Assembly: GCA_949775045.1 (NCBI GenBank) | Contig: OX459104.1 | Coordinates: 4,943,306-5,007,305, forward strand | Length of the DNA: 64,000 nt | Direction of reading: 5' to 3' | DNA from: Metridium senile | Lineage: Eukaryota > Cnidaria > Anthozoa > Actiniaria > Metridiidae | In this document: positions 25,401 through 33,300 of the stretch, in pieces | Position numbering within the stretch: position 1 is the stretch's first letter | Layout of the letters: every line of letters begins with the position of its first letter | Made by a program: the position numbers and the translations under genes | The notes under the pieces: model-generated | The model's input: only the letters and a program-made list of their open reading frames with translations | Database searches by the model: none | Told to the model about the DNA's origin: nothing

Positions 25401-28400
25401 ATCCCTGTGTAACACGATCAATACCCAAGTCGAAAGTCGATTTCGTGGGCTAGGTAGCGATTGACAATTTTTGCGCCTGCCGTAATCGTAATCAGCGGTT
25501 ATTATCAAATGATTAATGCGCCGTAAACCACATGGTCTCTTGGCGAAGGTATGTATGATAATTACTTTATGTTAAATGCGACTTTATTTACTCGAGGAAG
25601 TATTCATCAAGGTGATGGTCGTTTTAGCAACATTTCAAGAGGAAGACAATGTGCTTTTATGACTCTTTCAGCTCTGTTATGTGCAAATTGTGGTAATATT
25701 TCGAAATGGACAACACAGACGGTGGATCGTCTTTTAGCCGAAGGAGATTCCATGTTTTTAAAAGCTTTCGAAGAACGCTCTGTACCTGATGAAGAGACGA
25801 TTTCTCTGAATTATCTGCAAGATCGAGTCCTTTCGTTTACGATGACACAGAATCAATCGCCCAACGTACGAGGCAAACGATCCAAATCAATCGCCCGACG
25901 AGGCAAACGATCTTGATTTACATTCTGCCTTGATGAATACTTTCTCGAATGATAATTATGCATTTATGATACTAGATGGTTATACGATGGCATTGATTAA
26001 ACATACTGACAATGTTATTTATGTTTTTGATTCTCATGCACGTAACGATTATGGTATGCTTGATGATAATGGCACTGCTGTTATGAAATGCTGTGATCTA
26101 ACCACATTAGAACAATATTTACGTTCACTTTCCATTGAATTAATGTACGAGTCAAATCCAAAGGTGCCCATCCCCCCCCCGGGCAAACCCCCGGGCATTT
26201 GACTTTTTGAAAAAAAATTGGTCAAATTCCCCACCATCTGGGCAAACTGAACAGTCAAATGCCCCACTATTGAAACAACAGAATGGTCAAATGCCCGCCC
26301 CTCGAGCTCGAGTCAGTGATAAACTCAAATTTTACTTTAAGTAGAAAAGAAAATACTTAAACTTCCTTCTACTACATGACGTCTCATGAACATGGTAGAC
26401 AAAACTTGTACAATCAAATATGAAGGGAAATTTCAAAAAACGTTGAAGAAGAGAATGGTTATTGGCAATTTTTGATTGGTGATTGCACGACCGAAAGATG
26501 GATCTCGATATAATTCACAAATCTATCTTAAAAACTGAAAGAACTTGGATTTTCTTTGCACTTTTCGACTCTAAAACACAAAGACAAGCATTTATACTTC
26601 GTCAATTTAATTTTACTTGTGAAAGAACAGTACCCAGAGCTCCTTTGCAATCGCTGTTCGTCAATCGCCAATTCTTTCTGACGTTTTTTGAGATAGGTGT
26701 ATAACAAGGAAAAACTATCTATCAATTCTTTGCTTTTCGTTTCCGTTCCCGTGCGACTTTTGCCTGATCATGGGCTACCTGTGGTTAGGACTCCAATGCT
26801 TTCTGGGTATTTTTAAAGATGGCCGACACTCGTCAAATGCCCGCCCGTTCAAGTAGCTAATCGGCGTCAAATTCCCCACTATACGGAACCCAAGTCTTGT
26901 CAAATGCCCGGGGTTTGCCCGGGGGGGGGGGATGGGCACCTTTGGATTTGACTCGTACATAAGTAGTGAATTCTTTGAAATTATGCCTGTTCAATTTGTT
27001 AGTAACACTAGTAAATCACCAACTCACCAACTAATGTCGACTAACAATAAAAATTTGTGTACGAGAAAAGTTGTTGAATTTTCTGAATGTAAAGAGGAAA
27101 AAAATATTGAAAAAACAAAAAAAAGAAAACTCCCAGAAGAAACGCCACATCATAGAGAAACCAGGCTAGAAAAGATGAGAACATATCAAAAAAATAGCAA
27201 ATTAACACAAACTGCAATTGAAAGGCAAAAAAGATTAGATGCACAAAAAGCATACTTCAAGAAAAAAACATCTGAACAAACCGAAACTCAATCGCAAAAT
27301 AGTTTAGATGCACAAAAAGCCTACTTTAAGAAAAGAATCATCGAAGAAACTCATTTTCAAAAACAAACTAGATTGGAAAATAAACTCACGTTTTTAACAA
27401 AAACAACTTCAATAATAACAACTTTTCATTGAACCATAAGCTACAACCTGAAACTCTACAAAGAATACAAAAGTTTAGGCACCGTCAAAAGTAATGAGTT
27501 TTGAAGCGTATTTCTATTGTTTCACAGTCTTAACAATACGAAAATGCTTTGAAGCGCATGAATGTCGACAATAGCTTACTTTAAGTGCATACAAATACAC
27601 ATCGCAGCACTTCACTTCTGATAAGAACCGCTAGTTGTAATTATATTGATTTGATTCTCTCAACATTTGCTTGTCAAAATGTTTGCAAAAACAACCAATA
27701 TGCTCGCCACTTAATTTTCTCTCAGTCGGTTTTTGTTTATTTTATCGCATTCTATCAATGTTTTGGTCAATTCATGATCGTACAAACGTTTCACCTGCTT
27801 TTTGCCATAACACAAATTTGAAAAAAAAAAAAAATGATTTCACGACGCCGGTCCAGAAAAATCTTGTATTGCCCGTGGTCGTTACAGGAAAATTACGGCC
27901 CTCTCGAGAGAGCCGATTAGCCAATCAGAGCGCGCGGAATTTTGATGCCATATAATAAATTTAATTATTATATAACATATAGTGGTATACCGAGTGATAT
28001 CAACTAGATAAAAAGCCTATCCTAGTCATGAAGATATCATTGATATCGCACATGTGTGATATCACTCTCAACCAATCAAAAAAAATTTTCTTCAATCTGT
28101 TATATAATAAACAGAACATTACATGTGCGCTTGGAGATATGAATTTTATCTTGGAGTGTTGATAAGATATCCCACTCATTCGCTGCGCTCACTCGTGGGA
28201 TATCTTATCAACACTCGAAGATAAAATTCATATCTCCGTGCGCCCATGTAATATCCTCTATTTATCTCTGAATACTTTTTTGTAGTTTGACGTCAAAAAC
28301 CACAAGGTGACCGCCTTCTCGCCTCAATCGACTGAATCATCCGTCTTTTCTCCCGAAATGCCTTTCGCACCTGACGTTGAACTAGTGGAACTAGGCCTAC

Positions 28401-28432
28401 CAGACAAGAAACTTAACTTTGACGTTGTTTAA
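7482..28432 (+). CDS. TBC-domain Rab GTPase-activating protein
   Basis: Coding exons in matching phase: 7482-7603, 7773-7857, 8288-8395, 8782-8875, 10777-10896, 15071-15196, 16069-16115, 16674-16750, 17266-17335, 19435-19549, 20179-20229, 20594-20660, 20992-21062, 21767-21859, 22132-22359, 22787-22926, 23579-23677 and 28286-28432 (TAA). Together they give about 619 residues. After an N-terminal D-x-FGF segment, the TBC domain spans about 75-315. The two catalytic fingers are present: IMLDLDR (IxxDxxR, Arg178, encoded across the 10896/15071 junction) and YCQ at 216-218. PWF and IWDL core motifs follow. Such proteins stimulate GTP hydrolysis on Rab GTPases during membrane traffic. The C-terminal 280 residues are Ser/Pro/Arg-rich and not recognised. 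Which Rab, and which vertebrate TBC1D subfamily, I cannot say. Two 31-nt exon-like copies at 20783 and 20873 are left out because they break the frame. Confidence 0.85.
8682..8735 (+). pseudogene. Partial duplicate of RabGAP exon 4 with its 3' splice site
   Basis: 'gtagaatgttattaatgag' and the following roughly 35 bp repeat the start of the real exon (8782) 93 bp upstream, including the acceptor AG. The copy diverges into intron after 'cttggtgtta' and has no good donor. Using its acceptor would require reading into the intron, so it looks non-functional. Confidence 0.8.
9380..10093. mobile_element. Palindromic MITE with AGGGAGCCCGG termini
   Basis: The left arm starts 'agggagcccggctttttg' and the right arm ends with its complement at about 10093. 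The arms extend inward past 'tttgtatcggg' / 'cccgatacaa' and 'actcgataggggaatta'-like segments, so most of the element folds back on itself. A second element (9416-9677) is inserted in the left arm. Confidence 0.8.
9416..9677. mobile_element. 262-bp MITE nested in the palindrome, CAGGGCTGC termini
   Basis: Ends 'cagggctgcaaataa' and 'ttatttgcagccctg' are inverted. It is flanked by the exact 6-bp direct repeat TTTTTC (9410-9415 and 9678-9683). The right arm of the host palindrome lacks this segment, which dates the insertion after the host element. Confidence 0.85.
10122..10373. mobile_element. 252-bp MITE, CAGGGTTCGTAC termini
   Basis: Starts 'cagggttcgtacggg' and ends 'ctgtacaaaccctg'. It is flanked by the exact 6-bp duplication TTATAA (10116-10121 and 10374-10379). 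Internal 'ttttggaaa' repeats are typical of this family. It is related in termini to the copies at 43324 and 45518. Confidence 0.85.
11107..11222. mobile_element. Hairpin MITE, AGCCTCCTCCGCATGCAAC arms
   Basis: Nearly perfect 19-bp inverted ends enclose about 78 bp. A fragment with 'agcctcctctgcaggcaac' recurs near 20688. Confidence 0.8.
12540..12835. repeat. ATTAGCATGTT-bordered repeat
   Basis: 'gagtaaaataacatgctaat' at the left is complemented by 'attagcatgttattttat' and two further 'cattagcatgtt' motifs at 12785-12832. The same motif borders the MITE pair at 4131-4855. It may be a related element or its terminal part. Confidence 0.5.
12974..14338 (-). CDS. THAP-domain transposase-derived ORF lacking the DDE domain
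   Basis: A single 454-codon frame lies antisense in an intron of the RabGAP gene. The THAP zinc finger is complete: C5, C10, W38, C59-x2-H62 and the AVPTIF box at 82-87. Residues about 190-285 are Glu/Lys-rich coiled coil. Residues about 290-395 contain FIDFLG and a helix-turn-helix stretch with LLMSLCRIRLG and TCQDLGVRF, as in the HTH that precedes the DDE_Tnp_4 nuclease of THAP/PIF-Harbinger/ISL2EU-type transposases. The expected nuclease is absent; the frame ends about 55 residues after the HTH. It is either a truncated transposon copy or a domesticated DNA-binding protein. No clear terminal repeats were found. Confidence 0.8.
   Translation of the reverse strand: MPTWCIVRSCSNSSRKSECNDLSWHSFPNHDERLMTEWLSRVNRLSEVQGRVNKHWKICSEHFEPSLIEKTLAGRRRLKKGAVPTIFDQGDIKRRRLCVEDYRQKLLAAEIAFMNGESIPTDLTRERMNEATETPMEVEKLNGIRRVLKELKQAKKSHESIISDSETSSSDQRNATSTNISPYSFPSIPSEKEYYEITLNSLRLESERLQREVNSEREFRSEIEKERYKLFMENAELKKGLEDEKSLRKDLDEELKKEVQKCTKLEQELDSVSFNYKSLSKNSKLMHYYSGFNAEEFELFIDFLGRDACEYLSFEDPSKNLNAEEGGIARRRTLCGRPRSMKPKDQLLMSLCRIRLGFTCQDLGVRFQTSIAQVARISNAFIALMQKRLKDAEVWPENDNTHIHNNQWPEVLKPFHQRVRVVIESLKTHVKKMAVKFPQHPSMVANSCTTNYNS
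14645..14830. repeat. (ATCC/ATTC)n microsatellite
   Basis: Degenerate tetranucleotide tract in the intron before RabGAP exon 6. Confidence 0.9.
14914..14988 (-). mobile_element. tRNA-derived SINE head
   Basis: On the minus strand 'agttgggagagcacgg' (A box region) and 'gggttcaaacccc' (perfect B box) occur about 35 bp apart. The sequence does not fold as a full cloverleaf with a closed acceptor stem, so a SINE is preferred over a tRNA gene. Confidence 0.65.
15345..16037. repeat. 43-bp satellite, about 16 copies
   Basis: The unit reads 'gacattatgataatgatgg' plus 'tgatgatatcatgataattttagt'-type sequence. Copies carry either 'atatcatg' or 'atataatg' and alternate strictly over the first eight or nine units, so an 86-bp higher-order unit was amplified. 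It ends about 30 bp before RabGAP exon 7. Confidence 0.92.
16179..16364. mobile_element. 186-bp MITE, CAGGGCTCGAAATAG termini
   Basis: Inverted ends 'cagggctcgaaatag' and 'ctatttcaagccctg' are flanked by GTATA on both sides. Internal 'ggcaggc' motifs are also inverted. Confidence 0.8.
16852..16948. mobile_element. Hairpin MITE, AGCCTG...TTTTCAGA arms
   Basis: 'agcctgggttttcagacggg' is complemented by 'cttctgaaaatcaggct'. Size is about 95 bp. Confidence 0.7.
16970..17145. repeat. Two tandem copies of a ~95-bp dispersed repeat
   Basis: 'ctagggagtaaactagta' plus 'tgtttgatataaa' and 'gaaatttgtaacac' occur twice. Related pieces lie inverted near 32240-32275 and again at 53290-53340 and 53580-53610, next to the 73-bp satellite. 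Confidence 0.7.
17345..18660. repeat. 63-bp satellite, about 20 copies
   Basis: The unit begins 'tcattgctgttattactatc' and ends 'gttattgttatcataa'. The main variant site is 'attgtcttta' versus 'attctcttta'. The length is a multiple of 3, so long Met/Ile/Thr frames appear on the minus strand. They are artefacts. The array starts only about 10 bp after RabGAP exon 9. Confidence 0.95.
18661..19010. repeat. Irregular (ATC)n and (ATT)n tract
   Basis: Degenerate trinucleotide repeat continuing from the 63-bp array. No gene. Confidence 0.9.
19146..19172 (+). pseudogene. Partial duplicate of RabGAP exon 10 acceptor and start
   Basis: 'gtttgtttctcag' followed by 'caaaagcaaggcatc' is the same as at the true exon 10 (19435) and lies 276 bp upstream. 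After 'ggcatc' it turns into intron sequence. Confidence 0.75.
19620..19955. repeat. (ATTC)n followed by (CCTT)n
   Basis: Tetranucleotide tracts in RabGAP intron 10. The pure CCTT run is at about 19890-19945. Confidence 0.92.
20039..20054. promoter_or_regulatory. Palindromic RFX X-box-like site
   Basis: GGTTGCCATGGTTACC is a near-perfect palindrome matching the RFX-family X-box (GTTGCCATGGNAAC-like). It is inside RabGAP intron 10, not at a known promoter, so binding is speculative. Confidence 0.4.
20325..20580. repeat. (ATTC/ATCC)n microsatellite
   Basis: Runs to within about 15 bp of RabGAP exon 12. Confidence 0.95.
20745..20910 (+). repeat. 90-bp tandem duplication carrying two 31-nt exon-like segments
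   Basis: Each copy has 'ttcctaaacag' as acceptor, a 31-nt segment encoding K(P/L)ITVLPEQ(K/E), and 'gtaaac' as donor (20783-20813 and 20873-20903). Each would enter in phase 2, as exon 12 requires, but leave in phase 0, while exon 20992-21062 must be entered in phase 2. Including one or both therefore shifts the frame with the splice sites I can see. Skipping both keeps the frame open. Confidence 0.6.
21080..21755. repeat. Irregular (ATC)n microsatellite
   Basis: Fills the intron between RabGAP exons at 21062 and 21767. Confidence 0.93.
21885..22055. repeat. (CCTT)n microsatellite
   Basis: The pure part is at about 21970-22052. Lys/Arg/Glu/Gly frames on the minus strand are artefacts. Confidence 0.95.
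22370..22445 (+). repeat. Duplicated 'tttatgatttat' with long G runs
   Basis: Two copies of 'ttttatgatttatgggggg', the second with about 22 uninterrupted G. It can form G-quadruplex in the RabGAP pre-mRNA. Confidence 0.85.
23060..23560. repeat. (ATTC)n microsatellite with embedded 60-120-bp repeats
   Basis: 'ctacctatcatacatcgaat' recurs three times within the tetranucleotide tract (about 23230, 23330 and 23470), so larger blocks were duplicated inside it. Confidence 0.9.
23690..24330. repeat. Duplicated (ATC)n plus 'cactgtcataataaatcgtt' blocks
   Basis: The motif with 'cactgtcataataaa' and the following 'agcacacagctctgctcat' occur two to three times. A C-rich segment at 24015-24155 has a run of about 12 C. 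Confidence 0.75.
24336..24452. mobile_element. Hairpin repeat, GGTCATTACAGGGAAATCTC arms
   Basis: The left arm with 'cattacagggaaatctcaga' and the right arm with its complement enclose a core with 'cgagcgcagcgag'. This is likely the terminal hairpin of a DNA transposon. Confidence 0.75.
25551..27432 (+). pseudogene. Transposon protein with herpes-tegument-like cysteine-protease fold, broken
   Basis: Block 1 (25551-25916) has RGSIHQGDGRFS and GRQCAFMTLSALL, the Gly-Arg-Gln-Cys nucleophile region of the peptidase C76-like superfamily found in transposon-encoded proteins. Block 2 (25930-26143) has YVFDSHARNDYG, the Asp-x-His region. Block 3 (26963-27432) begins with FFEIMP and then RLEKMR/RLDAQKAYFKK repeats, as in Helitron/PIF1-type polyproteins. 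Blocks 1 and 2 are in different frames because a near-duplicate of about 30 bp (25853-25915) introduces a shift. Blocks 2 and 3 share a frame but are separated by an 816-bp MITE. The frame ends at 27432 without the downstream replication domains. It is dead as it stands. Confidence 0.72.
26144..26959. mobile_element. 816-bp MITE with ~61-bp TIRs and TAA target duplication
   Basis: The ends start 'tgtacgagtcaaatccaaag' and their complements differ at a single C-run length over about 61 bp. TAA flanks both sides (26141-26143 and 26960-26962). The motif GTCAAATGCCC or GTCAAATTCCC recurs at least six times near both ends in inverted orientation, as expected of transposase-binding sites. A 3-bp TWA duplication is typical of PIF/Harbinger elements. 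No transposase is encoded. Confidence 0.88.
28108..28258. mobile_element. Near-perfect 150-bp hairpin element
   Basis: 'ggagatatgaattttatctt' is complemented by 'aagataaaattcatatctcc'. The core 'gatatcccactcattcgc' pairs with 'cactcgtgggatatc'. It lies 30 bp upstream of the final RabGAP exon's acceptor. Confidence 0.85.
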
Positions 28433-28790
28433 TGAAACCTGCTGTAATAATAATACCATGAATTGAGCTCAGCCTGACTTGTACTCTTTTGATGCGCGCA
28501 CATCCTTGGACGCATTTGAGAGACGGCTGGGGACGTGTCACGTGACTAACCACGAACTTACTAAACACTGAAATGAAATAATAAATCACATGCTATTGAT
28601 GCTTAGCGAACTGAATAATGAAAATCTCGTAAGTGTACGCATTTTTCTATAAAGCGTTTTATACAATTTTACATCGAAAATTCAAATGTAATTTTTTATT
28701 AATGAAATTGTAAATCACAATCTTGTATTGTATTGTATTATATTGTATCACAAGAAGTCAATGAAAGGTGCTTGTACCATACAAGTATTA
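28433..28790. other. RabGAP 3' flank
   Basis: AT-rich; 'aataaa' near 28578 could serve as a polyadenylation signal. Nothing else is seen. Confidence 0.45.
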
Positions 28791-28850
28791 CAGTGGAACC
28801 TCGCCTTACGGCCACCGGGCCGCTTAATGCGGCCACTTTTGGCTGTCCCT
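28791..28850 (+). mobile_element. pogo/Tigger-like transposon end fragment
   Basis: 'cagtggaacctcgccttac' resembles the CAGT(G)GAACCTCG termini of pogo-type Tc1/mariner elements. Only one end is present. Confidence 0.5.
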
Positions 28851-28869
28851 TTTCTTGATGATTTTCAGT

Positions 28870-29545
28870 GAAAGGTAGATGATTATGATGGTGATAATGG
28901 ATAATGATTATGTTAACGTTGATAATGGTGATGTTTATGATGGTGATGGTGTGATTATGATGGTGATGATGATGGTGGTGATGATGGTGATGTTTAATTT
29001 ATGATGGTGATGGTAGTGATAATAATAATGGTCGTGATGAAGATGGTGATGATGTTGATAATAATGGTGGTGGTGATGGTAGTGATAATGATGGTGGTGA
29101 TAATAATAATGGTGGTGATGAAGATGGTGATGATGTTGATAATAATGGTGATGGTAGTGATTATTATGGTGGTGATGAAGATGGTGATGATGCCGGCGGT
29201 TGATAATAATGGTGGTGGTGATGAAGATGGTGATGATGAGTTGATAATAATGGTGGTGATGGTGATGGTAGTGATTATGATGGTAGTGATAATAATAATG
29301 GTCGTGATGAAGATGGTGATGATGTTGATAATAATGATGGTGGTGATGAAGATGGTGATGATGAGTTGATAATGATGAGTTGATAATGGTGGTGGTGATG
29401 ATGGTGATGGTAGTGATTATGATGGTGGTGATGAAGATGATGATGATGTTGATAATAATAATGGTGGTGGTCGTTATATTAATGGTGATGGTGTTGATGA
29501 CAACAAAGTGATGATGATGATTACGGTCCTGAACGGAGACACTTA
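28870..29545. repeat. GATGGT/GATAAT repeat with GAAGATGGTGATGATG blocks
   Basis: Intergenic, irregular, with several larger duplicated blocks. Met/Val-rich frames are artefacts. Confidence 0.93.
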
Positions 29546-29546
29546 G

Positions 29547-29752
29547 GGGTGGACCATTTGACTTTTGAGGGGGGGAGGGGTGGATGATTTGTACCGTGCA
29601 TTATTTTTTTTTTTTAGCCCGCTGGCATGCGCACGGAATTTATTTGATAGAAATGTATAGATTTGAGTGGCGATGTTGGCTTGCAGGAAAATGTTTTTCG
29701 AAATCATCCCCCCCCCCCCCCCCCCTCAAAAGTTGAATGGTCCACCCAGTTA
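29547..29752. mobile_element. MITE, GGGTGGACCATTTGAC termini
   Basis: 'ggggtggaccatttgacttt' is complemented by 'aaagttgaatggtccaccc'. G and C runs lie just inside the ends. Confidence 0.78.
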
Positions 29753-30323
29753 TCCTTCACGGAGAAGTGAAAACATTAAATGTGGATGATAATGATGATG
29801 ATGATGTTATAATAATGGTATGACGATGATGATGATGATGATGATGATAAGAAATATCAGATTATGATTATCGAAAATACCACAGACCAATAGAAAACTG
29901 ACTCTGATTTGTTAAGATTTATTAATATATACGAGTGCACAAAGACTCAAAGAAAGAAAATTTAGATATATTCTGCAACGCATAAAAACAGGAAAAATTG
30001 ACGAATAAACGTAAAAAAATCATATAGAAGGAAGAAGGGGAATCTAAAAATAAATTTCAAATTTTCCGCACTCCTTACCAGTCCCTCTCCTACGTAATTT
30101 CCGGAGCTGTCATGACACGCATGCTCACATACCATCACTTCCAAGACCTAACCATAACAAGAGTGGTTGACAGACAAGACGTTTCTGGTCGTTGCAACCA
30201 TGACTATATGAACTTTTCCTGTCTTCAACGCCTAGAACAAGAACAACAATCCTTCCTACTTACAAACCACAGAACAATGTCAACTTTCCGTGGGGTTTTC
30301 AAAGTTTTAACGGACGGGGAAGG

Positions 30324-33300
30324 ATGGTAATGTGGCAAGCAACGATGGCTGTTTTAAAAGTTCGGGTTCTAGGAGTTTTGTTGATGCTTTCTCTCGGCTC
30401 TTCAATAGTTTTGTGGTGGGTTACTCCGCCTGTACATCATTCACAAGGTAAGCGAGTAGTTGTTTTGTATGTTTTGTGTTTAATATGTAATCCACAGCTG
30501 TATTTGGAGCGCAAACACGAGCTGTACACAGCAATTCATTCAAATATCTCTACGTTAATGAACTTACAATTGTGCCGAAAAATTTTCATTGAAATATTCG
30601 GCATACTCTCGGTTGAATTCATTGACAAACGGCATTTTAATACGCATCAGTTGATAAACAGTTGTTCAATTTCTAACATTGAAGGAGTGTTTTATAAAAA
30701 ATTGAACATCAATACAAATTGAGCTGCCAACTAAAGTCGTTATCTTGTCAAATCTTATGTGAATCATTCTCTCAATTTCATTGCATCTAAATTGATTTTT
30801 AATTCGTATGAGTTCATGAATGACCGTTGTTTTACTCATGAATGAGTGTATTTATAGAAGTTTGAAAATAAGTTACGCGTTCGAAGTTTATCCCACAGGA
30901 GTACGTTCTCATTTTACACAAACAGTGGTCCGTTTTGGCGCTAAATGTAGTACTTAATTTTGATAATTGAACTTAATTAGCATCACAAATATAATAAAAT
31001 TATATCTCCACTATTACATGTAATGACGCATTATCGCAAAGTGGAGTTGAATTAATAAGCTTACACTAAAGTTATTCCAAAACATCCTCAAAAGTCGGGT
31101 TTATCAGAACACCACTCGAGTTTACCACACTCAGTGCTCAATTTCACAAGGCGGCTTTTTAAGAGCATAAGACTTAACTTAGTTTATATCTAAAAAGATC
31201 TTGATATAGACTGACATTGAAGTGCTTCAAAACCCCGCTTTTTTGCTTAAAATAAACTTGGCAGTTATTTTCGAACCTTCCGTGAAGAAGCAGACAAATC
31301 GAATTTCGAATCTTCGATCCAATTACATTTCTCCACATGAAGTCAATTATGAGATTACAACTTTCTGCGGTTATCGTAATGCTGCACATTTGCGATTTTT
31401 GAAAAACGCACGATTTGTATTAAAGTACATACTATTTGAATTGTTTTCTATCTAAATGTTTCCTAATTTATGGATGCTTATACTAATATTATTTGTACTT
31501 TCATTGACATTTATAACATTCCCGAACTACAAAGAGTACACATATATGCGTATATTTGTGCTTTACTACAGTAATCATGTTTTATAAATAATTTCCATCT
31601 CCTGATTTATTTTTTCCTATACTAATATTTCTTTTCTACAAAAGGAACATTTGTATTTTAAATTCGGTTTATTTGTAATTTGTTTTACATTTTTTTATTG
31701 TTTACATGCTAAACAATTCCTAATTTACGAATGCTTATACAAATATTATTGTCAAATTAATCTGACGGATAACTCGAGTTTTATGTAATTGATATTTGCA
31801 CTATTTACTAGCTAAATTATTTCCTTATTTAATAGCATTTGTAAAATATTGTATTTTTCCCCCTAAAGAAAATGTAGAATACTTAAAAATAGTATTCATT
31901 ATAGAGTACAGACACTAAAAGTGTGCAATACTTTGTACTATTTACCACTAAATAGTGTTGATTAAACAATAGAGAACAAAACATTTTACATAATTTAGCA
32001 GTATTTAGTGGTATTTATGTTGCACACTTTTAGTGTTTGTACTCTATTGATCTTTTGAGAACAAAATTTCCCATGAATTAATCATTATTTTTATTACTTT
32101 TTGTTAACTGCCTATAATAAATACTTCCTCATTTATTATTCACTTGTTATAAATGAATGTATTAATAGTATAAATAGAATATCTATTTCAGTGAAGTGAA
32201 CATTTTTACATTGTAACAAATTTCGTTTCGTTGCCTATTGTTTATATCAAACACTGACACAGCCTATACTAGTTTTTAAATTGCTTGTTTTGGCTACTTC
32301 TCCATGAACCGGATACAGTCTACGTAATTCAATAGAAACAACAAAAGACTATAATTTAAACAAAGAACGAAGCTAACAACGAATACAATAGGTTTCCAAA
32401 GAACCCCTAGTTTCCGTGTATATAAATAAAATCCTAAACAGCCTTGAAAAACAGCCTAGACAAAAAAAGTTCCCATGTTTATAAATAGAATCCTAAACAG
32501 CCTAAAAAAAAAGCCTGAATAAAAATCCCCTCTCCTCTCCCGTCAATATGTAGTGGTCAATCCCTTATGACATCTGTCAAATGCAGTTTATCTCTGTAAA
32601 CTCAGCCTTGTCAATCTTACTATGTAGAACTATTAATTCCAATCCTTATCACATGTAAGGAACATATGTTCATTCCATAGATTAGAGCAACTAGTACAGT
32701 TATTATAAGAACAACAATAAATTGTCATTGTCCTTCATGATTATTATCTGATATAAGAAACTAAGAAGTGGATTGAAAAATGTAGATGAGGCATGATCGT
32801 GAGAAAGACTGATGGTGTTGATGTCTGACGTTTCCACAACCTGAGTGGAAGTCATCTTCAGAGTAAAGAAAACGAAAAGGCAGAGGTGGTATTTATGTGT
32901 CTGGTTCAGTCGGTAATGTTGTTGAAACATGCAACCACCATATATTTCTTTTGACCAACATTATTATATGCTCAAGAATATTCAATTTGGTTGAAGTTTT
33001 TCCCCATAGTTATTTGATTGTTCTTTCTAAGAACTCTAAAAATGAAAAATATATATTCTCAGAGTAGATTTAAGGCCATATACTACTGTTTTATATGTTC
33101 AAATCTCTAGCTTTCGTCTGGTATCAAAATCAAATGAAGGAATTTATTATCAAAAGTCTCCCGATCCAATATTTGGTCTGTCTCCTCTGAATGCCACCAA
33201 ATGTAGTAAGAATTTTGAAATGAATTTGAGCTTGAAATACCAAATAAGGTAACAAAACTCCTAATTTGCATGGGTATAGTATTGTACATTTCAATCCCCT

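Larger units (their letters stand above)
24453..27965 (+). mobile_element. Probable DNA transposon remnant containing the protease-like ORF
   Basis: The interval sits in the last RabGAP intron. 'tttattatatggc' at 24461 and its complement 'gccatataataaa' at 27947 are inverted 3.5 kb apart, and 'tttccctgtaatgacc' / 'ttttcctgtaacgacc'-like motifs occur near both ends. It contains the broken ORF at 25551-27432. Superfamily is not assigned, since Helitron-like proteins carry similar N-terminal regions but lack inverted ends. Limits are approximate. Confidence 0.5.

Noticed and set aside
30112..30330. 72-residue frame upstream of LARGE
   Set aside because: Overlaps the LARGE 5' UTR in another frame; no homology recognised.
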